DNA of 64,000 nt from Siphonobacter aquaeclarae (GTDB lineage Bacteria > Bacteroidota > Bacteroidia > Cytophagales > Spirosomataceae). A program made the position numbers and the translations under genes. How positions within the stretch are numbered: position 1 is the first letter of the stretch; every line of letters begins with the position of its first letter. The notes under the pieces are model-generated. The model was not told the DNA's origin. It saw only the letters and a program-made list of their open reading frames with translations, and ran no database searches. The stretch is from positions 547,997 to 611,996 of the forward strand of contig NZ_FNGS01000003.1 of the NCBI RefSeq assembly GCF_900103285.1, written 5' to 3'. Positions 41,325 through 49,813 of the stretch are shown piece after piece.

Positions 41325-42773
41325 TCAGATAGGTACTTCTTCGCTGGCCTGGACGAACTGCTCGAGGTATCGGGCAAAGGCAAGCAGCTTTTCTTCCTGA
41401 AAGGCGCCTGCCAGCACCTGGATTCCCACCGGGAGGCCCTGTTCGTCCGTTCCCAACGGAAGCGAGATAGCAGGTACACCCGTCACATTGGCCTGAACGG
41501 TAAAGATGTCGGCCAGAAATGTTTTGATCGGGTCGGAGTTTTCTTCTCCGAGGGGGAAGGCAACCGACGGCGTGGTAGGATAGAGGAGAAAGTCATACTC
41601 CTGGAAATGCCGCTCGATTTCTTCCTTAATCAAACGCCGGACCCGCTGGGCTTTGGTGTAATAGGCGTCGTAATAATTTGCACTCAGCACAAATGTACCC
41701 AGCAGAATGCGTTTCCGGGCTTCGGCTCCCAGTCCCTCGGTCCGCGAAAGACGGTAGAGGGAATCCAGGTCGTGCGCCTTCGGACTGCGGTACCCGTAAC
41801 GTACTCCGTCATACCGGGAGAGGTTCGAACTAACCTCGGCCGTCGTCAGGATGTAATAGGTAGGCAGGTAATAATGAGCCAGGGGAAATTCCACCGGCTC
41901 TACGGTATGTCCTTCCTGCCGGAGGCGTTCGATCGACTGGCGGAGAACCGCCTTGACCGATTCGTCTACTCCTTCAGAGTCAAGACTTTCGCGAAAATAG
42001 CCAATTTTTTTGGAACCGTCTATGGAAAGGTACTGAGAATACGACGGAACGGGCCATTGGGATACCGTACTATCCTGCTCGTCTCCCCCGGCCATGATTT
42101 CCAGAAGCAGCGCGGCGTCTTCGACACAGCGCGTAATCGGGCCGATGGTATCGAACGAAGAGGCATAGGCAAGCAGCCCCCAGCGGGACACGCGCGAGTA
42201 GCTGGGTTTGAGTCCGACTACCCCGCAAAACGCAGCCGGCTGCCGTACCGAACCGCCGGTATCCGTTCCGATCGACGCAAAACAAAGATCCGCCTGTACC
42301 GCTACGGCCGAGCCGCCCGACGAACCACCGGGTACCCGCGTGGTATCGGCAGCGTTGAGCGTGGGGCCGTAGGCCGAGTTTTCGTTGGAAGAGCCCATTC
42401 CGAACTCGTCGCAGTTCTGCCGGCCGATGATGATGGCATCTTCGTCGATAAGCCGCTGAATCGCCGTCGCCGTAAACTGGGACACAAATCCTTCCAGAAT
42501 CTTGCTTCCTCCGTGCACACCGTGCCCGGCATAGCAAAGCAGGTCCTTGATCCCGATGACCATACCGGCAAGCCTGCCGGCAGTACCATTCGCCAGGCGG
42601 GCATCCACTTTCGCTGCCCGGGAGCGGGCTTCATCGGCGTAGGTAGCCAGAAAGGCATTCAGGTGAGACGTGGATTCAATACGGTCCAGGTAATACTCCA
42701 CCATGTCCCGGCAGGAAACAGTACCCTGACGAAGATCATGCTGGAGGGCGCGGAAAGAGGAATAGTACTTCAA
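41325..42773 (-). CDS. gatA: glutamyl-tRNA(Gln)/aspartyl-tRNA(Asn) amidotransferase subunit A
   Basis: The 482-residue protein has the amidase signature with its Ser-cisSer-Lys triad: the lysine in GMVIGIKDLLCYAG, the serine in PGGSSGGSAVAVQADL and the second serine in GTDTGGSVRQPAAFCGVVGL. The start MKYYSSFRALQHDLRQG and the end with LPVGIQVLAGAFQEEKLL fit GatA of Bacteroidota. With GatB and GatC it converts mischarged Glu-tRNA(Gln) to Gln-tRNA(Gln). Neither gatB nor gatC is in the window, as is common in this phylum where the subunits are scattered. A small inverted repeat (41278-41296) lies between it and the transglycosylase gene. Confidence 0.93.
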   Translation of the reverse strand: MKYYSSFRALQHDLRQGTVSCRDMVEYYLDRIESTSHLNAFLATYADEARSRAAKVDARLANGTAGRLAGMVIGIKDLLCYAGHGVHGGSKILEGFVSQFTATAIQRLIDEDAIIIGRQNCDEFGMGSSNENSAYGPTLNAADTTRVPGGSSGGSAVAVQADLCFASIGTDTGGSVRQPAAFCGVVGLKPSYSRVSRWGLLAYASSFDTIGPITRCVEDAALLLEIMAGGDEQDSTVSQWPVPSYSQYLSIDGSKKIGYFRESLDSEGVDESVKAVLRQSIERLRQEGHTVEPVEFPLAHYYLPTYYILTTAEVSSNLSRYDGVRYGYRSPKAHDLDSLYRLSRTEGLGAEARKRILLGTFVLSANYYDAYYTKAQRVRRLIKEEIERHFQEYDFLLYPTTPSVAFPLGEENSDPIKTFLADIFTVQANVTGVPAISLPLGTDEQGLPVGIQVLAGAFQEEKLLAFARYLEQFVQASEEVPI

Positions 42774-42812
42774 AACAGAAACAATCTGGAGATATCGGTA
42801 AAAAACAACAAA

Positions 42813-42839
42813 AGGGCATAGCCGGATCGGCTAAGCCCT
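42813..42839 (-). terminator. terminator after tatA
   Basis: A 12-position stem (AGGGCATAGCCG / CGGCTAAGCCCT, one A-A mismatch) with a 3-nt loop is followed on the minus strand by TTTTGTTG and T6. It lies 20 nt after the tatA stop. Confidence 0.75.
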
Positions 42840-42858
42840 GTAGTGTCAACGACGAAGG

Positions 42859-43059
42859 TTATTTATTGGCTTCTTCGCCTGCTTTTTCAATTTCGTTGCG
42901 AACGTCTTTGCTGGCATCCTTGAACTCACGGATTCCTTTTCCCAATCCCCGCGCGAGTTCCGGAATTTTCTTGGCTCCGAAGAGGAGAATGAAGGCAAAA
43001 ATAATCAGGGCGATTTCGGGCCCACCGAGGCTAAACGCCAAAATTGATGCCATTTCCAT
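42859..43059 (-). CDS. tatA: twin-arginine translocase subunit TatA/TatE
   Basis: The 66-residue protein has one membrane helix (about residues 15-29, PEIALIIFAFILLF), the glycine hinge FGAKKIPELARGLGKG, and an amphipathic, charged tail, the standard TatA plan. An ATG two codons further in is also possible. TatA multimers form the pore for folded proteins; the aminotransferase-like protein at 2.0 kb is a candidate cargo in this window. It is a single gene upstream of gatA, with terminator hairpins on its 3' side. Confidence 0.92.
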   Translation of the reverse strand: MEMASILAFSLGGPEIALIIFAFILLFGAKKIPELARGLGKGIREFKDASKDVRNEIEKAGEEANK

Positions 43060-43157
43060 GTCAGATTCTTTTATAGTGACGGTAAAATTAACAGTTTCGT
43101 TTTATAACTCGGCCAATGCGGCAGGGTTTTGTTTTCCGAAACGGCCCTTCTCCGGGG

Positions 43158-43595
43158 CTATTCTTCGGTCTCCAGCGGCACAGCCTGTTTTTTCTCCCAC
43201 TGCCGGAAACGCTCCAGATCTTCGGAGATCGCTTTGAACAGCCAGAGGATAAGCGCAACGTCGTCCGTCAGTCCGATGATCGGAAGTAAATCCGGAATTA
43301 CGTCGATCGGACTGACGAAATAAATGAGTACTGCAATCGTGAGTACCAGGCTTTTCCATGGAATCTCCCGGTAATCTCCGCGGGCATACGAACGGAGTAG
43401 CCGTCCGAGCAGCCCGACCTTCTCCTGTACCTGGCTCACCACGCCATTTGGCGAAGTATTGAGCTTCTGGAATACCTGCGCAAGCAGCTGCAGGATCACA
43501 GCCGGATTTTTGGCAGTATGCCCCGCTTTGGAACGGGCGTTCCGGAAAATCACAGAGTTCAGAATCCGGTTCAGCAGATTGGTTTTTTCAGCCAT
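43158..43595 (-). CDS. YkvA-like DUF1232 membrane protein
   Basis: From the ATG at 43595 (MAEKTNLLNRILNSVIF) the protein has 145 residues; the seven-codon extension to 43616 is unlikely. The second half carries the DUF1232 signature: WKSLVLTIAVLIYFVSPIDVIPDLLPIIGLTDDVALILWLF, read in two parts as a membrane hairpin with the DVIPD and GLTDD motifs. The family is broadly conserved in bacteria and has no firm function. It is preceded by a hairpin that ends the dehydrogenase transcript. Confidence 0.88.
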   Translation of the reverse strand: MAEKTNLLNRILNSVIFRNARSKAGHTAKNPAVILQLLAQVFQKLNTSPNGVVSQVQEKVGLLGRLLRSYARGDYREIPWKSLVLTIAVLIYFVSPIDVIPDLLPIIGLTDDVALILWLFKAISEDLERFRQWEKKQAVPLETEE

Positions 43596-43615
43596 TGAGT
43601 ATGTTGGATAAGACA

Positions 43616-43643
43616 AACCCGGCGCCGGTAGCGGTGCCGGGTT
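43616..43643 (-). terminator. terminator after the aldehyde dehydrogenase gene
   Basis: An 11-12 bp GC-rich stem (AACCCGGCGCCG with its partner CGGTGCCGGGTT, one G-T pair) around a 4-nt loop is followed on the minus strand by TTGTCTTATCC. It sits 27 nt after the stop. Confidence 0.75.
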
Positions 43644-43670
43644 GTGCCCTAAAAAACGCCTGCCTGACGC

Positions 43671-45218
43671 TTATTGTTTCATGTGACCGTCGACCAACCG
43701 CCAAATTGTCAGCGGATTGGCTTCCCGGAGCGCTTCAGGCAGCAAAAAGTCCGGAAAATCCTGGAACGTCACCGGGCGCACAAACCGCTCGATCGCTTTG
43801 GTGCCGACGGAAGTAGTCCGCGCGTCTGTCGTCGACGGATACGGCCCGCCGTGCGTCATCGCATGGGATACTTCCACCCCCGTCGGAAATCCGTTGAGGA
43901 CGATCCGGCCGACTTTCGTCTGCAGGATATGAAGCAGGTCTGCGTATTCCCGCAGGTCTTTCTCTGTGCCGTGAACAGTGGCGGTCAGGTGCCCGCCGAG
44001 CGACCGGGCAAAGGCATACAAATCGTCGGTCGACTCCGCCCGGAGCAGTACCGACGAAGGGCCGAATACTTCTTCTGTCAGGTGGTCGTCTTCCAGTGCC
44101 GCAGAAACGGAGGTTTCCAGGACGACGGGTTTGACCTGGCGGTCATCGTCTGTCACTCCGGCGCCGAGAACCGCGGCTTTCTCCGTCAGGTTTCCGATCC
44201 CGGCAAGGTATGCCTGGCGTATGCCTTCGGTCAGCAGGTAGCCGCCTTTGGTCGCCGCGAGGAGGCGCGCGGTTTCATTCGCAAAATCCTCCTGGTCCGG
44301 AGGCAGTACCGCGACGCCGGGATTGGTGCAGAACTGCCCAACACCCAGCGTAAGCGACTGGATATAAGCCTGTGCGAGGCCGGCGCCCCGCTCTTTCAGT
44401 ATATCCGGAAGGAAGAAGACAGGGTTTGTACTGCCCATTTCGGCATATACCGGAATAGGCTCCGGTCGGCGTGCTGCCGCGTCGAACAAGGCTTTTCCTC
44501 CCCGGAACGAACCCGTAAAGGCAACCGCTTTGACAGCAGGGTGCTCCACCAGCGCCATGCCCGGCGTAGTACTCACGCCGTGTACCATGGAAAATACGCC
44601 TTCCGGAAGAGATAACCGGTTTGCTGCGCGAACGATGGCTTCCCCAACCAACTGGCAGGTACCCGGATGGGCCGGGTGCGCCTTGAACACAACCGGGCAG
44701 CCGGCAGCCAGTGCCGAAACCGTATCCCCACCGGCTACAGAAAAGGCCAGCGGAAAATTACTGGCGCCAAAAACAGCTATGGGGCCAATAGGCAGCAGCA
44801 TCTGCCGGAGGTCCGGCTTCGGCGCAGGTACGCGGTCGGGCAGGGCATGATCGATACGTGCCTGTACCCATGAACCTTCCCGGAGGAGTTCGGCAAAAAG
44901 CCGGAGCTGTCCGACGGTCCGGCCCCGCTCGCCGGTGAGGCGGGCTTCCGGAAGCGCGGTTTCGGTACGGGCTATCTGAAGCAGGGGATCTCCGAGCGCA
45001 AGGATTTCTTCGGCGATGGCTTCCAGAAAATCAGCCCGGGCCGCAGCCGATAGCCGGCGATACGGATCAAAGGCCTGCTGCGCGAGGGTAACGGCCTGGT
45101 CTACTTCCGCAGACGTAGCTTCGGTGTAGGCCGGTCCGGCCGGCTGACCCGTCGCCGGATCATACCCGAAAAAAGTATGGGTACCCTGATTGGATGTTTG
45201 ATAACCAATGAGTTGCAT
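43671..45218 (-). CDS. aldehyde dehydrogenase, 2,5-dioxovalerate (alpha-ketoglutaric semialdehyde) type
   Basis: The 515-residue enzyme has the aldehyde dehydrogenase core: FGASNFPLAFSVAGGDT for coenzyme, AFTGSFRGGKALFDAAA, the general base in VYAEMGSTNP (about Glu260) and the nucleophile in GVGQFCTNPGV (about Cys297). The opening GYQTSNQGTHTFFGYDPATG and the FCTNPG site are what I recall for the NADP-linked alpha-ketoglutaric semialdehyde dehydrogenases. The gene lies 21 nt downstream of an FAH-family dehydratase gene, which supports conversion of alpha-ketoglutaric semialdehyde to alpha-ketoglutarate in pentose or uronate breakdown. It lacks a signal peptide and should be cytosolic. Confidence 0.85.
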   Translation of the reverse strand: MQLIGYQTSNQGTHTFFGYDPATGQPAGPAYTEATSAEVDQAVTLAQQAFDPYRRLSAAARADFLEAIAEEILALGDPLLQIARTETALPEARLTGERGRTVGQLRLFAELLREGSWVQARIDHALPDRVPAPKPDLRQMLLPIGPIAVFGASNFPLAFSVAGGDTVSALAAGCPVVFKAHPAHPGTCQLVGEAIVRAANRLSLPEGVFSMVHGVSTTPGMALVEHPAVKAVAFTGSFRGGKALFDAAARRPEPIPVYAEMGSTNPVFFLPDILKERGAGLAQAYIQSLTLGVGQFCTNPGVAVLPPDQEDFANETARLLAATKGGYLLTEGIRQAYLAGIGNLTEKAAVLGAGVTDDDRQVKPVVLETSVSAALEDDHLTEEVFGPSSVLLRAESTDDLYAFARSLGGHLTATVHGTEKDLREYADLLHILQTKVGRIVLNGFPTGVEVSHAMTHGGPYPSTTDARTTSVGTKAIERFVRPVTFQDFPDFLLPEALREANPLTIWRLVDGHMKQ

Positions 45219-45239
45219 AGGACGGAAGAGAGAAGAGAA

Positions 45240-46064
45240 TCAGGCTACCTCATTGACGAGGGTCCCGATGTCTCCGATGGTGATGTGTATTTCGTCGCCC
45301 GATTGAAGGGTGAATTCATTGGGGGGAACGATGCCGGTACCCGTCATGAGGTAGGCTCCGTTGGGGAAAGACATTTCCCGGAAGAGGAACTCGGCCAGTT
45401 CAGCAAAACTGCGTTTGATCTGACTGACCTGTGTGGTGCCTTCGAAAGCAGGAACGCCGTCGCGGCGGATTTCGAGGCGGATGCTGGTATCGGGCGAGAG
45501 GGGCTCGTCTGTGACATAGAGACACGGACCGAGCGAAGCCGCGCCGTCGTATACCTTCGCCTGGGGCAGGTACAGCGGGTTTTCGCCTTCGATACTCCGG
45601 GACGACATGTCGTTGCCGATCGTGTACCCGGCCACTTCGCCGCGCCGGTTGAGAAACAGCGTCAGTTCCGGTTCGGGGACGTTCCAGGTAGAGTCCTGCC
45701 GGATGCGGACCTTGCCGCCCGTCGGCACTACCCGCTCAGGAGTACTTTTGAAAAACAGCTCAGGCCGCTCGGCGGCATACACGCGGTCATAGAAAGTGCC
45801 TCCGCCGGCATCCTGTGATTCTTCCATCCGGGCCGTGCGGCTCCGGAAATAGGTCACGCCGGCTGCCCAAACTTCCTGGGAGCCGATCGGCGCGAGTACC
45901 TGGGCAGAAATGTTTTCTTCTGCCTGCGCCGTCCGGATTCGCTCGCGGCAGGCAGCCGCCAGGTGGTCCTGGTTGACGAAGGCGTCCCAGTTTTCATCGG
46001 AAAGAAGGTAATACCGGTTGTCGTGCTCAAGCAGCACACCGGAAGAAGTGCGGAACAGTTTCAT
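45240..46064 (-). CDS. FAH-family protein, probable 2-keto-3-deoxy-pentonate dehydratase
   Basis: The 274-residue protein carries the fumarylacetoacetate-hydrolase fold: metal ligands in [13 protein letters not shown], the segment [18 protein letters not shown], then the lysine and glycines of [14 protein letters not shown]. Its N-terminal domain ([20 protein letters not shown]) and the [17 protein letters not shown] stretch resemble 2-keto-3-deoxy-D-arabinonate dehydratase-type members more than true FAH. It would dehydrate a 2-keto-3-deoxy-pentonate to alpha-ketoglutaric semialdehyde, and the next gene encodes the matching dehydrogenase, so the pair would form the last two steps of a Weimberg-type pathway. 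The upstream sugar dehydrogenase and pentonate dehydratase are not in the window. Confidence 0.8.
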   Translation of the reverse strand: MKLFRTSSGVLLEHDNRYYLLSDENWDAFVNQDHLAAACRERIRTAQAEENISAQVLAPIGSQEVWAAGVTYFRSRTARMEESQDAGGGTFYDRVYAAERPELFFKSTPERVVPTGGKVRIRQDSTWNVPEPELTLFLNRRGEVAGYTIGNDMSSRSIEGENPLYLPQAKVYDGAASLGPCLYVTDEPLSPDTSIRLEIRRDGVPAFEGTTQVSQIKRSFAELAEFLFREMSFPNGAYLMTGTGIVPPNEFTLQSGDEIHITIGDIGTLVNEVA

Positions 46065-46080
46065 GATTCAGAGGAATAAA

Positions 46081-46107
46081 GAAAGCCCGCCTCCCGGCCG
46101 GGCTTTC
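46081..46107 (-). terminator. terminator after the MerR gene
   Basis: A 9-bp stem (GAAAGCCCG / CGGGCTTTC) with a 9-nt loop is followed on the minus strand by TTTATTCC. It separates the MerR gene from the FAH/dehydrogenase pair, which therefore needs its own promoter or read-through. Confidence 0.7.
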
Positions 46108-46174
46108 GTGATAAAGAATGTCGTTTCATGCTTTGGAAGCCTCCCAACGACTACGGAAAAAAACGGAAAACAGG

Positions 46175-46609
46175 CTATTTCATCTGGCGAACCCAGCGAA
46201 GTGTATTCCGGGAGTTATCAGTCTCCTCCTCCGGCGTTTCGGGTTCCGGGAGCTTGCCTTTGGGCGTTTTTTTTTCCAGCTCCGCTTTCAGATCCACCAG
46301 AAATTTCCGCAGCTCCAGCAGGGAATCTACCAGGGCAGAATTGTTCTCTTGTTTGAATTCTTTATTCTCGAGGTACTTACGGGCACCTTTCAGGGTATAT
46401 CCTCTCTCCTCGACCAGCTGATAAATAATCTCCAATTGCCGGATATCTTCCTTCGTGTACATACGATCTCCTCCCCGGTTCCGCTTAACCTTGTTTTTCA
46501 GCGTCGGGAAGTTGTCCGTCCAATACCTCACTTTCGAGATATCGAAAGAAAACATCTCAGCAACCTCACGGATAGTATAATAGCGTTTCTCGTCCGTCAT
46601 GTCCGCCAC
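46175..46609 (-). CDS. MerR-family transcriptional regulator
   Basis: The 144-residue protein (an ATG three codons in, MTDEKRYYTIREVAEMF, is equally likely) has an N-terminal MerR winged helix: YYTIREVAEMFSFDISKVRYW, then GGDRMYTKEDIRQLEIIYQLVEERGYTLKGARKYL. A coiled-coil stretch follows (LLELRKFLVDLKAELEKK), but there is no cysteine-rich metal or drug-binding tail, so no inducer can be named. This compact MerR type is common in Bacteroidota as a general regulator. It is divergent from alaS. Confidence 0.9.
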   Translation of the reverse strand: MADMTDEKRYYTIREVAEMFSFDISKVRYWTDNFPTLKNKVKRNRGGDRMYTKEDIRQLEIIYQLVEERGYTLKGARKYLENKEFKQENNSALVDSLLELRKFLVDLKAELEKKTPKGKLPEPETPEEETDNSRNTLRWVRQMK

Positions 46610-46902
46610 TTAGTTAACGTTGAAGGTGTTGCATCACAAACCCCAAACAGCCACAAACCCAGCAGGCTCCGTCCCGACAATCGTCGTCACAGGCTCGCAC
46701 CGCAGGGTCTGAGGGTATAAAAACACCGGCCGGATGACCGGTTCAAACGCTTAAAATTGTTTCATTTTTGTGAAAAAACGGCGAAGAATTTCCCTTTAAT
46801 TTTTACTTTTTTTTTAACGGGTTGGTTCTCAACGGCTAAAAATAATTCCCTATCATCCCTCGCGAGATTTATCCGCCCTTTCGCCCTGAGGGATTTTTCG
46901 GT
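46610..46902. other. intergenic region between the MerR gene and alaS
   Basis: About 290 nt without a supportable gene. It is AT-rich in its right half (46750-46860). A 61-codon minus-strand frame at 46762-46947 crosses the alaS promoter and has no family features, so I do not annotate it. The MerR promoter must lie at the left end, but I see no clean -7 box for it. Confidence 0.5.
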
Positions 46903-46910
46903 TACCTTTG
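46903..46910 (+). promoter_or_regulatory. -7 box of alaS (TACCTTTG)
   Basis: TACCTTTG is a full match to TAnnTTTG, 60 nt upstream of the alaS ATG. The leader that follows holds a small stem (CCTGTTT / AAACAGG, 46935-46954). The same box TACCTTTG precedes bipA at 62799. Confidence 0.6.
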
Positions 46911-46970
46911 CGCCCTCAAATTGAACGTGGTTCGCCTGTTTCAACAAAAACAGGCATACAGAATATCCCC

Positions 46971-49607
46971 ATGACTTCCAGAGAGATACGGCAGGCTTTT
47001 CTCGACTTTTTTGTGTCCAAGGGGCACCTCATCGTTCCGTCGGCTCCCCTCGTAGCCAAGAACGATCCGACGCTGATGTTCAATAATTCCGGAATGGCCC
47101 AGTTCAAGGACTACTTCCTCGGAAACGGAACACCCCCGTCGACCCGCATCGCGGATACCCAGAAATGCCTTCGCGTTTCCGGTAAGCACAACGACCTCGA
47201 GGACGTAGGCTTCGATACCTACCACCATACGATGTTCGAAATGCTCGGTAACTGGTCGTTCGGTGATTACTTCAAAAAAGAAGCCCTGCACTGGTCCTGG
47301 GAGTTGCTGACAGTAGTCTATCAGCTTCCGAAAGACCGGCTGTATGTTTCTGTCTTCGGCGGCGACGAGAAAGACGGCGTACCCTTTGACCAGGAAGCCT
47401 TCGATATCTGGAAGGAAATCCTCGGCAGCGAAGACCATATCCTGCTTGGAAACAAGAAAGATAACTTCTGGGAAATGGGCGAAGTAGGCCCCTGCGGCCC
47501 CTGCTCCGAAATCCACATCGACCTGCGTGATCAGGCTGAGGTAGACCGTGTGCCGGGTAAGTCGCTTGTCAATGCCGACCATCCTCAGGTAGTCGAAATC
47601 TGGAACAACGTCTTTATGCAGTTTGAGCGGAAAGCCGACGGCTCTCTTATCCCGCTGCCCGCACGGCACGTTGATACCGGCATGGGCTTCGAGCGGCTTT
47701 GCATGGCGATCCAGAAAAAGCAGTCGAACTACGATACAGACGTTTTCTCCGGAACAATCGGCTTCGTCGCCAATGCCTCCGGCAAGAAATACGGAGAGGA
47801 AAAGTGGGCGGACATCGCCATGCGCGTTGTTGCCGACCACATCCGGGCTATTGCCTTTGCTATTTCCGACGGGCAGCTGCCGTCCAACGTCCGTGCCGGA
47901 TACGTCATCCGCCGGATTCTGCGCCGCGCAGTTCGTTACGGCTATACGTACCTGGGCTTCCGGGAGCCGTTTCTCTACTCCCTCGTACCACTTCTGGCCG
48001 AACAGTTCGACGGCGTATTTCCGGAGCTGAAAGCCCAGCAGGATTTCGTGGCAAAGGTCATCCAGGAAGAAGAGGCGGCATTCCTCCGCACGCTGGAAAA
48101 AGGCCTGACGCTGCTCGACAAAATCCTCGTTCAGCAGCCGGGTGAAGCCGGTGGTGTGATCGACGGCCAGACGGTCTTCGAGCTCAACGATACCTTCGGA
48201 TTCCCGGTGGATCTTACGGCGCTCATCGCCCGCGAAAAAGGATTTACGATTGACGAGGCCGGCTACCAGAAAGCCCTCGCCGAGCAGAAGGAGCGCTCAC
48301 GCAAGGATGCCGCCACCGAGAAATCAGACTGGATCGAACTGGCGGAAGCCGGCAAGACGGTCTTCCTTGGTTACGATCAGCTGGAATCGGATTCAGTGAT
48401 CCTGCGCTACCGGAAAGTGGAAGCAAAGGGCAAGACGCAATACCACGTGGTACTCGACCGGACGCCGTTCTATGCGGAGTCAGGCGGGCAGGTGGGTGAT
48501 ACCGGTCGGCTGGAATGGCCGACGGCCTCCCTGATCGTCGTCGATACCAAAAAGGAAAACGACCTCAGTATCCACGTCATCGAAGACGAAGAGTTTGAAG
48601 AAAAGCTGAAAGCGCACGGTACCCGTGTGAAAGCGGTAGTCGACGCGCACCGCCGCAAGCTCATCGCTTCCAACCACACCGCCACGCACCTGATGCACAG
48701 CGCGCTCCGTGAAGTACTCGGCGCGCATGTGGCGCAGAAAGGCTCGCTTGTGAGTCCGGACGTGCTGCGGTTCGACTTCTCACACTTCACTAAAATGAGC
48801 GACGAAGAAATCGCCCGGGTGGAAAAGCGTGTCAATGAAAAGATCCGCGAGAATATTCTTCTTCAGGAAGACCGCAATGTTCCGATCGAAGAGGCGCGTC
48901 AGCGGGGTGCTACGGCATTGTTCGGTGAGAAATACGGTGATTTCGTACGCGTTATTACGTTCGATCCGAACTACTCGGTCGAATTGTGCGGAGGTACCCA
49001 CGTACCGGCAACAGGCGAAATCGGTCTGTTCAAGATTACTTCCGAAGGTTCCTCTTCTACGGGCGTTCGCCGGATTGAAGCGATTACGTCGGAGAAGGCC
49101 TTCCAGTTGCTGGAGGAACAGGCAGGCCTCCTCGCCCAGCTCCGCGAACTGCTGAAAGGGCAGGATGTACTGAAGTCGGTGCAAACCCTGCTCGACGAAA
49201 AAGCGGATCTTCAGAAACGGGTAGAAACCCTGGAAATCGAGAAGCTGGGCAGCGTCCGCGAAGCCCTTCTTGCCAATGTAAAGGAAAGCAACGGCCTGAA
49301 CGTGGTACTCGAAGAAGTCAGCGTACCCAACGCCGACGCCCTCAAGCAACTGGCTTACCAGCTCAAGGATAAGGTCGACAACCTGTTTTGTTTGCTCGTC
49401 GCAGACATCAGCGGCAAGCCGGCGCTGGCACTGATGATTTCTGAAAACATCGTGAAAGAGCGCGGCCTGAATGCCGGTCAGCTGATCCGTGACCTGGCGA
49501 AGGAAGTCAAAGGCGGCGGGGGCGGGCAGCCGTTCTTTGCTACAGCCGGCGGCTCCGATGTCAGCGGATTGCCCAATGTACTGAAGAAAGCAGCTACGCT
49601 GATCTAG
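46971..49607 (+). CDS. alaS: alanyl-tRNA synthetase
   Basis: From the ATG at 46971 (MTSREIRQAFLDFFVSKGH) the enzyme has 878 residues; the 21 codons before it include the leader stem and are not coding. The class II core shows PSAPLVAKNDPTLMFNNSGM (motif 1 region), FEMLGNWSFGDYFKKEALHW and HVDTGMGFERLCMAIQ. The editing domain carries the zinc ligands HTATHLMHSAL and CGGTHVPATGEIG. The C-terminal GGGGGQPFFATAGGSD tail closes the C-Ala domain. It charges tRNA(Ala) and clears Ser and Gly mischarging. Transcribed alone from a -7 box at 46903. Confidence 0.98.
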   Translation: MTSREIRQAFLDFFVSKGHLIVPSAPLVAKNDPTLMFNNSGMAQFKDYFLGNGTPPSTRIADTQKCLRVSGKHNDLEDVGFDTYHHTMFEMLGNWSFGDYFKKEALHWSWELLTVVYQLPKDRLYVSVFGGDEKDGVPFDQEAFDIWKEILGSEDHILLGNKKDNFWEMGEVGPCGPCSEIHIDLRDQAEVDRVPGKSLVNADHPQVVEIWNNVFMQFERKADGSLIPLPARHVDTGMGFERLCMAIQKKQSNYDTDVFSGTIGFVANASGKKYGEEKWADIAMRVVADHIRAIAFAISDGQLPSNVRAGYVIRRILRRAVRYGYTYLGFREPFLYSLVPLLAEQFDGVFPELKAQQDFVAKVIQEEEAAFLRTLEKGLTLLDKILVQQPGEAGGVIDGQTVFELNDTFGFPVDLTALIAREKGFTIDEAGYQKALAEQKERSRKDAATEKSDWIELAEAGKTVFLGYDQLESDSVILRYRKVEAKGKTQYHVVLDRTPFYAESGGQVGDTGRLEWPTASLIVVDTKKENDLSIHVIEDEEFEEKLKAHGTRVKAVVDAHRRKLIASNHTATHLMHSALREVLGAHVAQKGSLVSPDVLRFDFSHFTKMSDEEIARVEKRVNEKIRENILLQEDRNVPIEEARQRGATALFGEKYGDFVRVITFDPNYSVELCGGTHVPATGEIGLFKITSEGSSSTGVRRIEAITSEKAFQLLEEQAGLLAQLRELLKGQDVLKSVQTLLDEKADLQKRVETLEIEKLGSVREALLANVKESNGLNVVLEEVSVPNADALKQLAYQLKDKVDNLFCLLVADISGKPALALMISENIVKERGLNAGQLIRDLAKEVKGGGGGQPFFATAGGSDVSGLPNVLKKAATLI

Positions 49608-49629
49608 TATTTTCTAGCGAATAGATCGC

Positions 49630-49661
49630 AAAACCCCGGGGCGAAAGCTCCGGGGTTTTTT
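49630..49661 (+). terminator. terminator after alaS
   Basis: A 13-bp stem (AAAACCCCGGGGC with its partner GCTCCGGGGTTTT, one G-U pair) with a GAAA tetraloop is followed by TT. It begins 23 nt after the stop codon. Confidence 0.9.
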
Positions 49662-49813
49662 AGTTAGTTGATCGATTAAATAGGCAATAAAAACAACCTG
49701 TTTACCTTCGGAATTGCTGAGTTATACCGGTATATTAATGATTGTTTTTCCTTACCAGTACCATTTTGCCTTTTTGTTCATTCTCCCAAAACTAAAAACC
49801 AGAAACTACCCGT

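Noticed and set aside
41256-42821. 521-codon open frame antisense to gatA
   Set aside because: It covers gatA, whose triad is intact; the antisense product is arginine-rich with no motif.
46762-46947. 61-codon minus-strand frame between the MerR gene and alaS
   Set aside because: It crosses the alaS promoter and leader stem, and has no family features.
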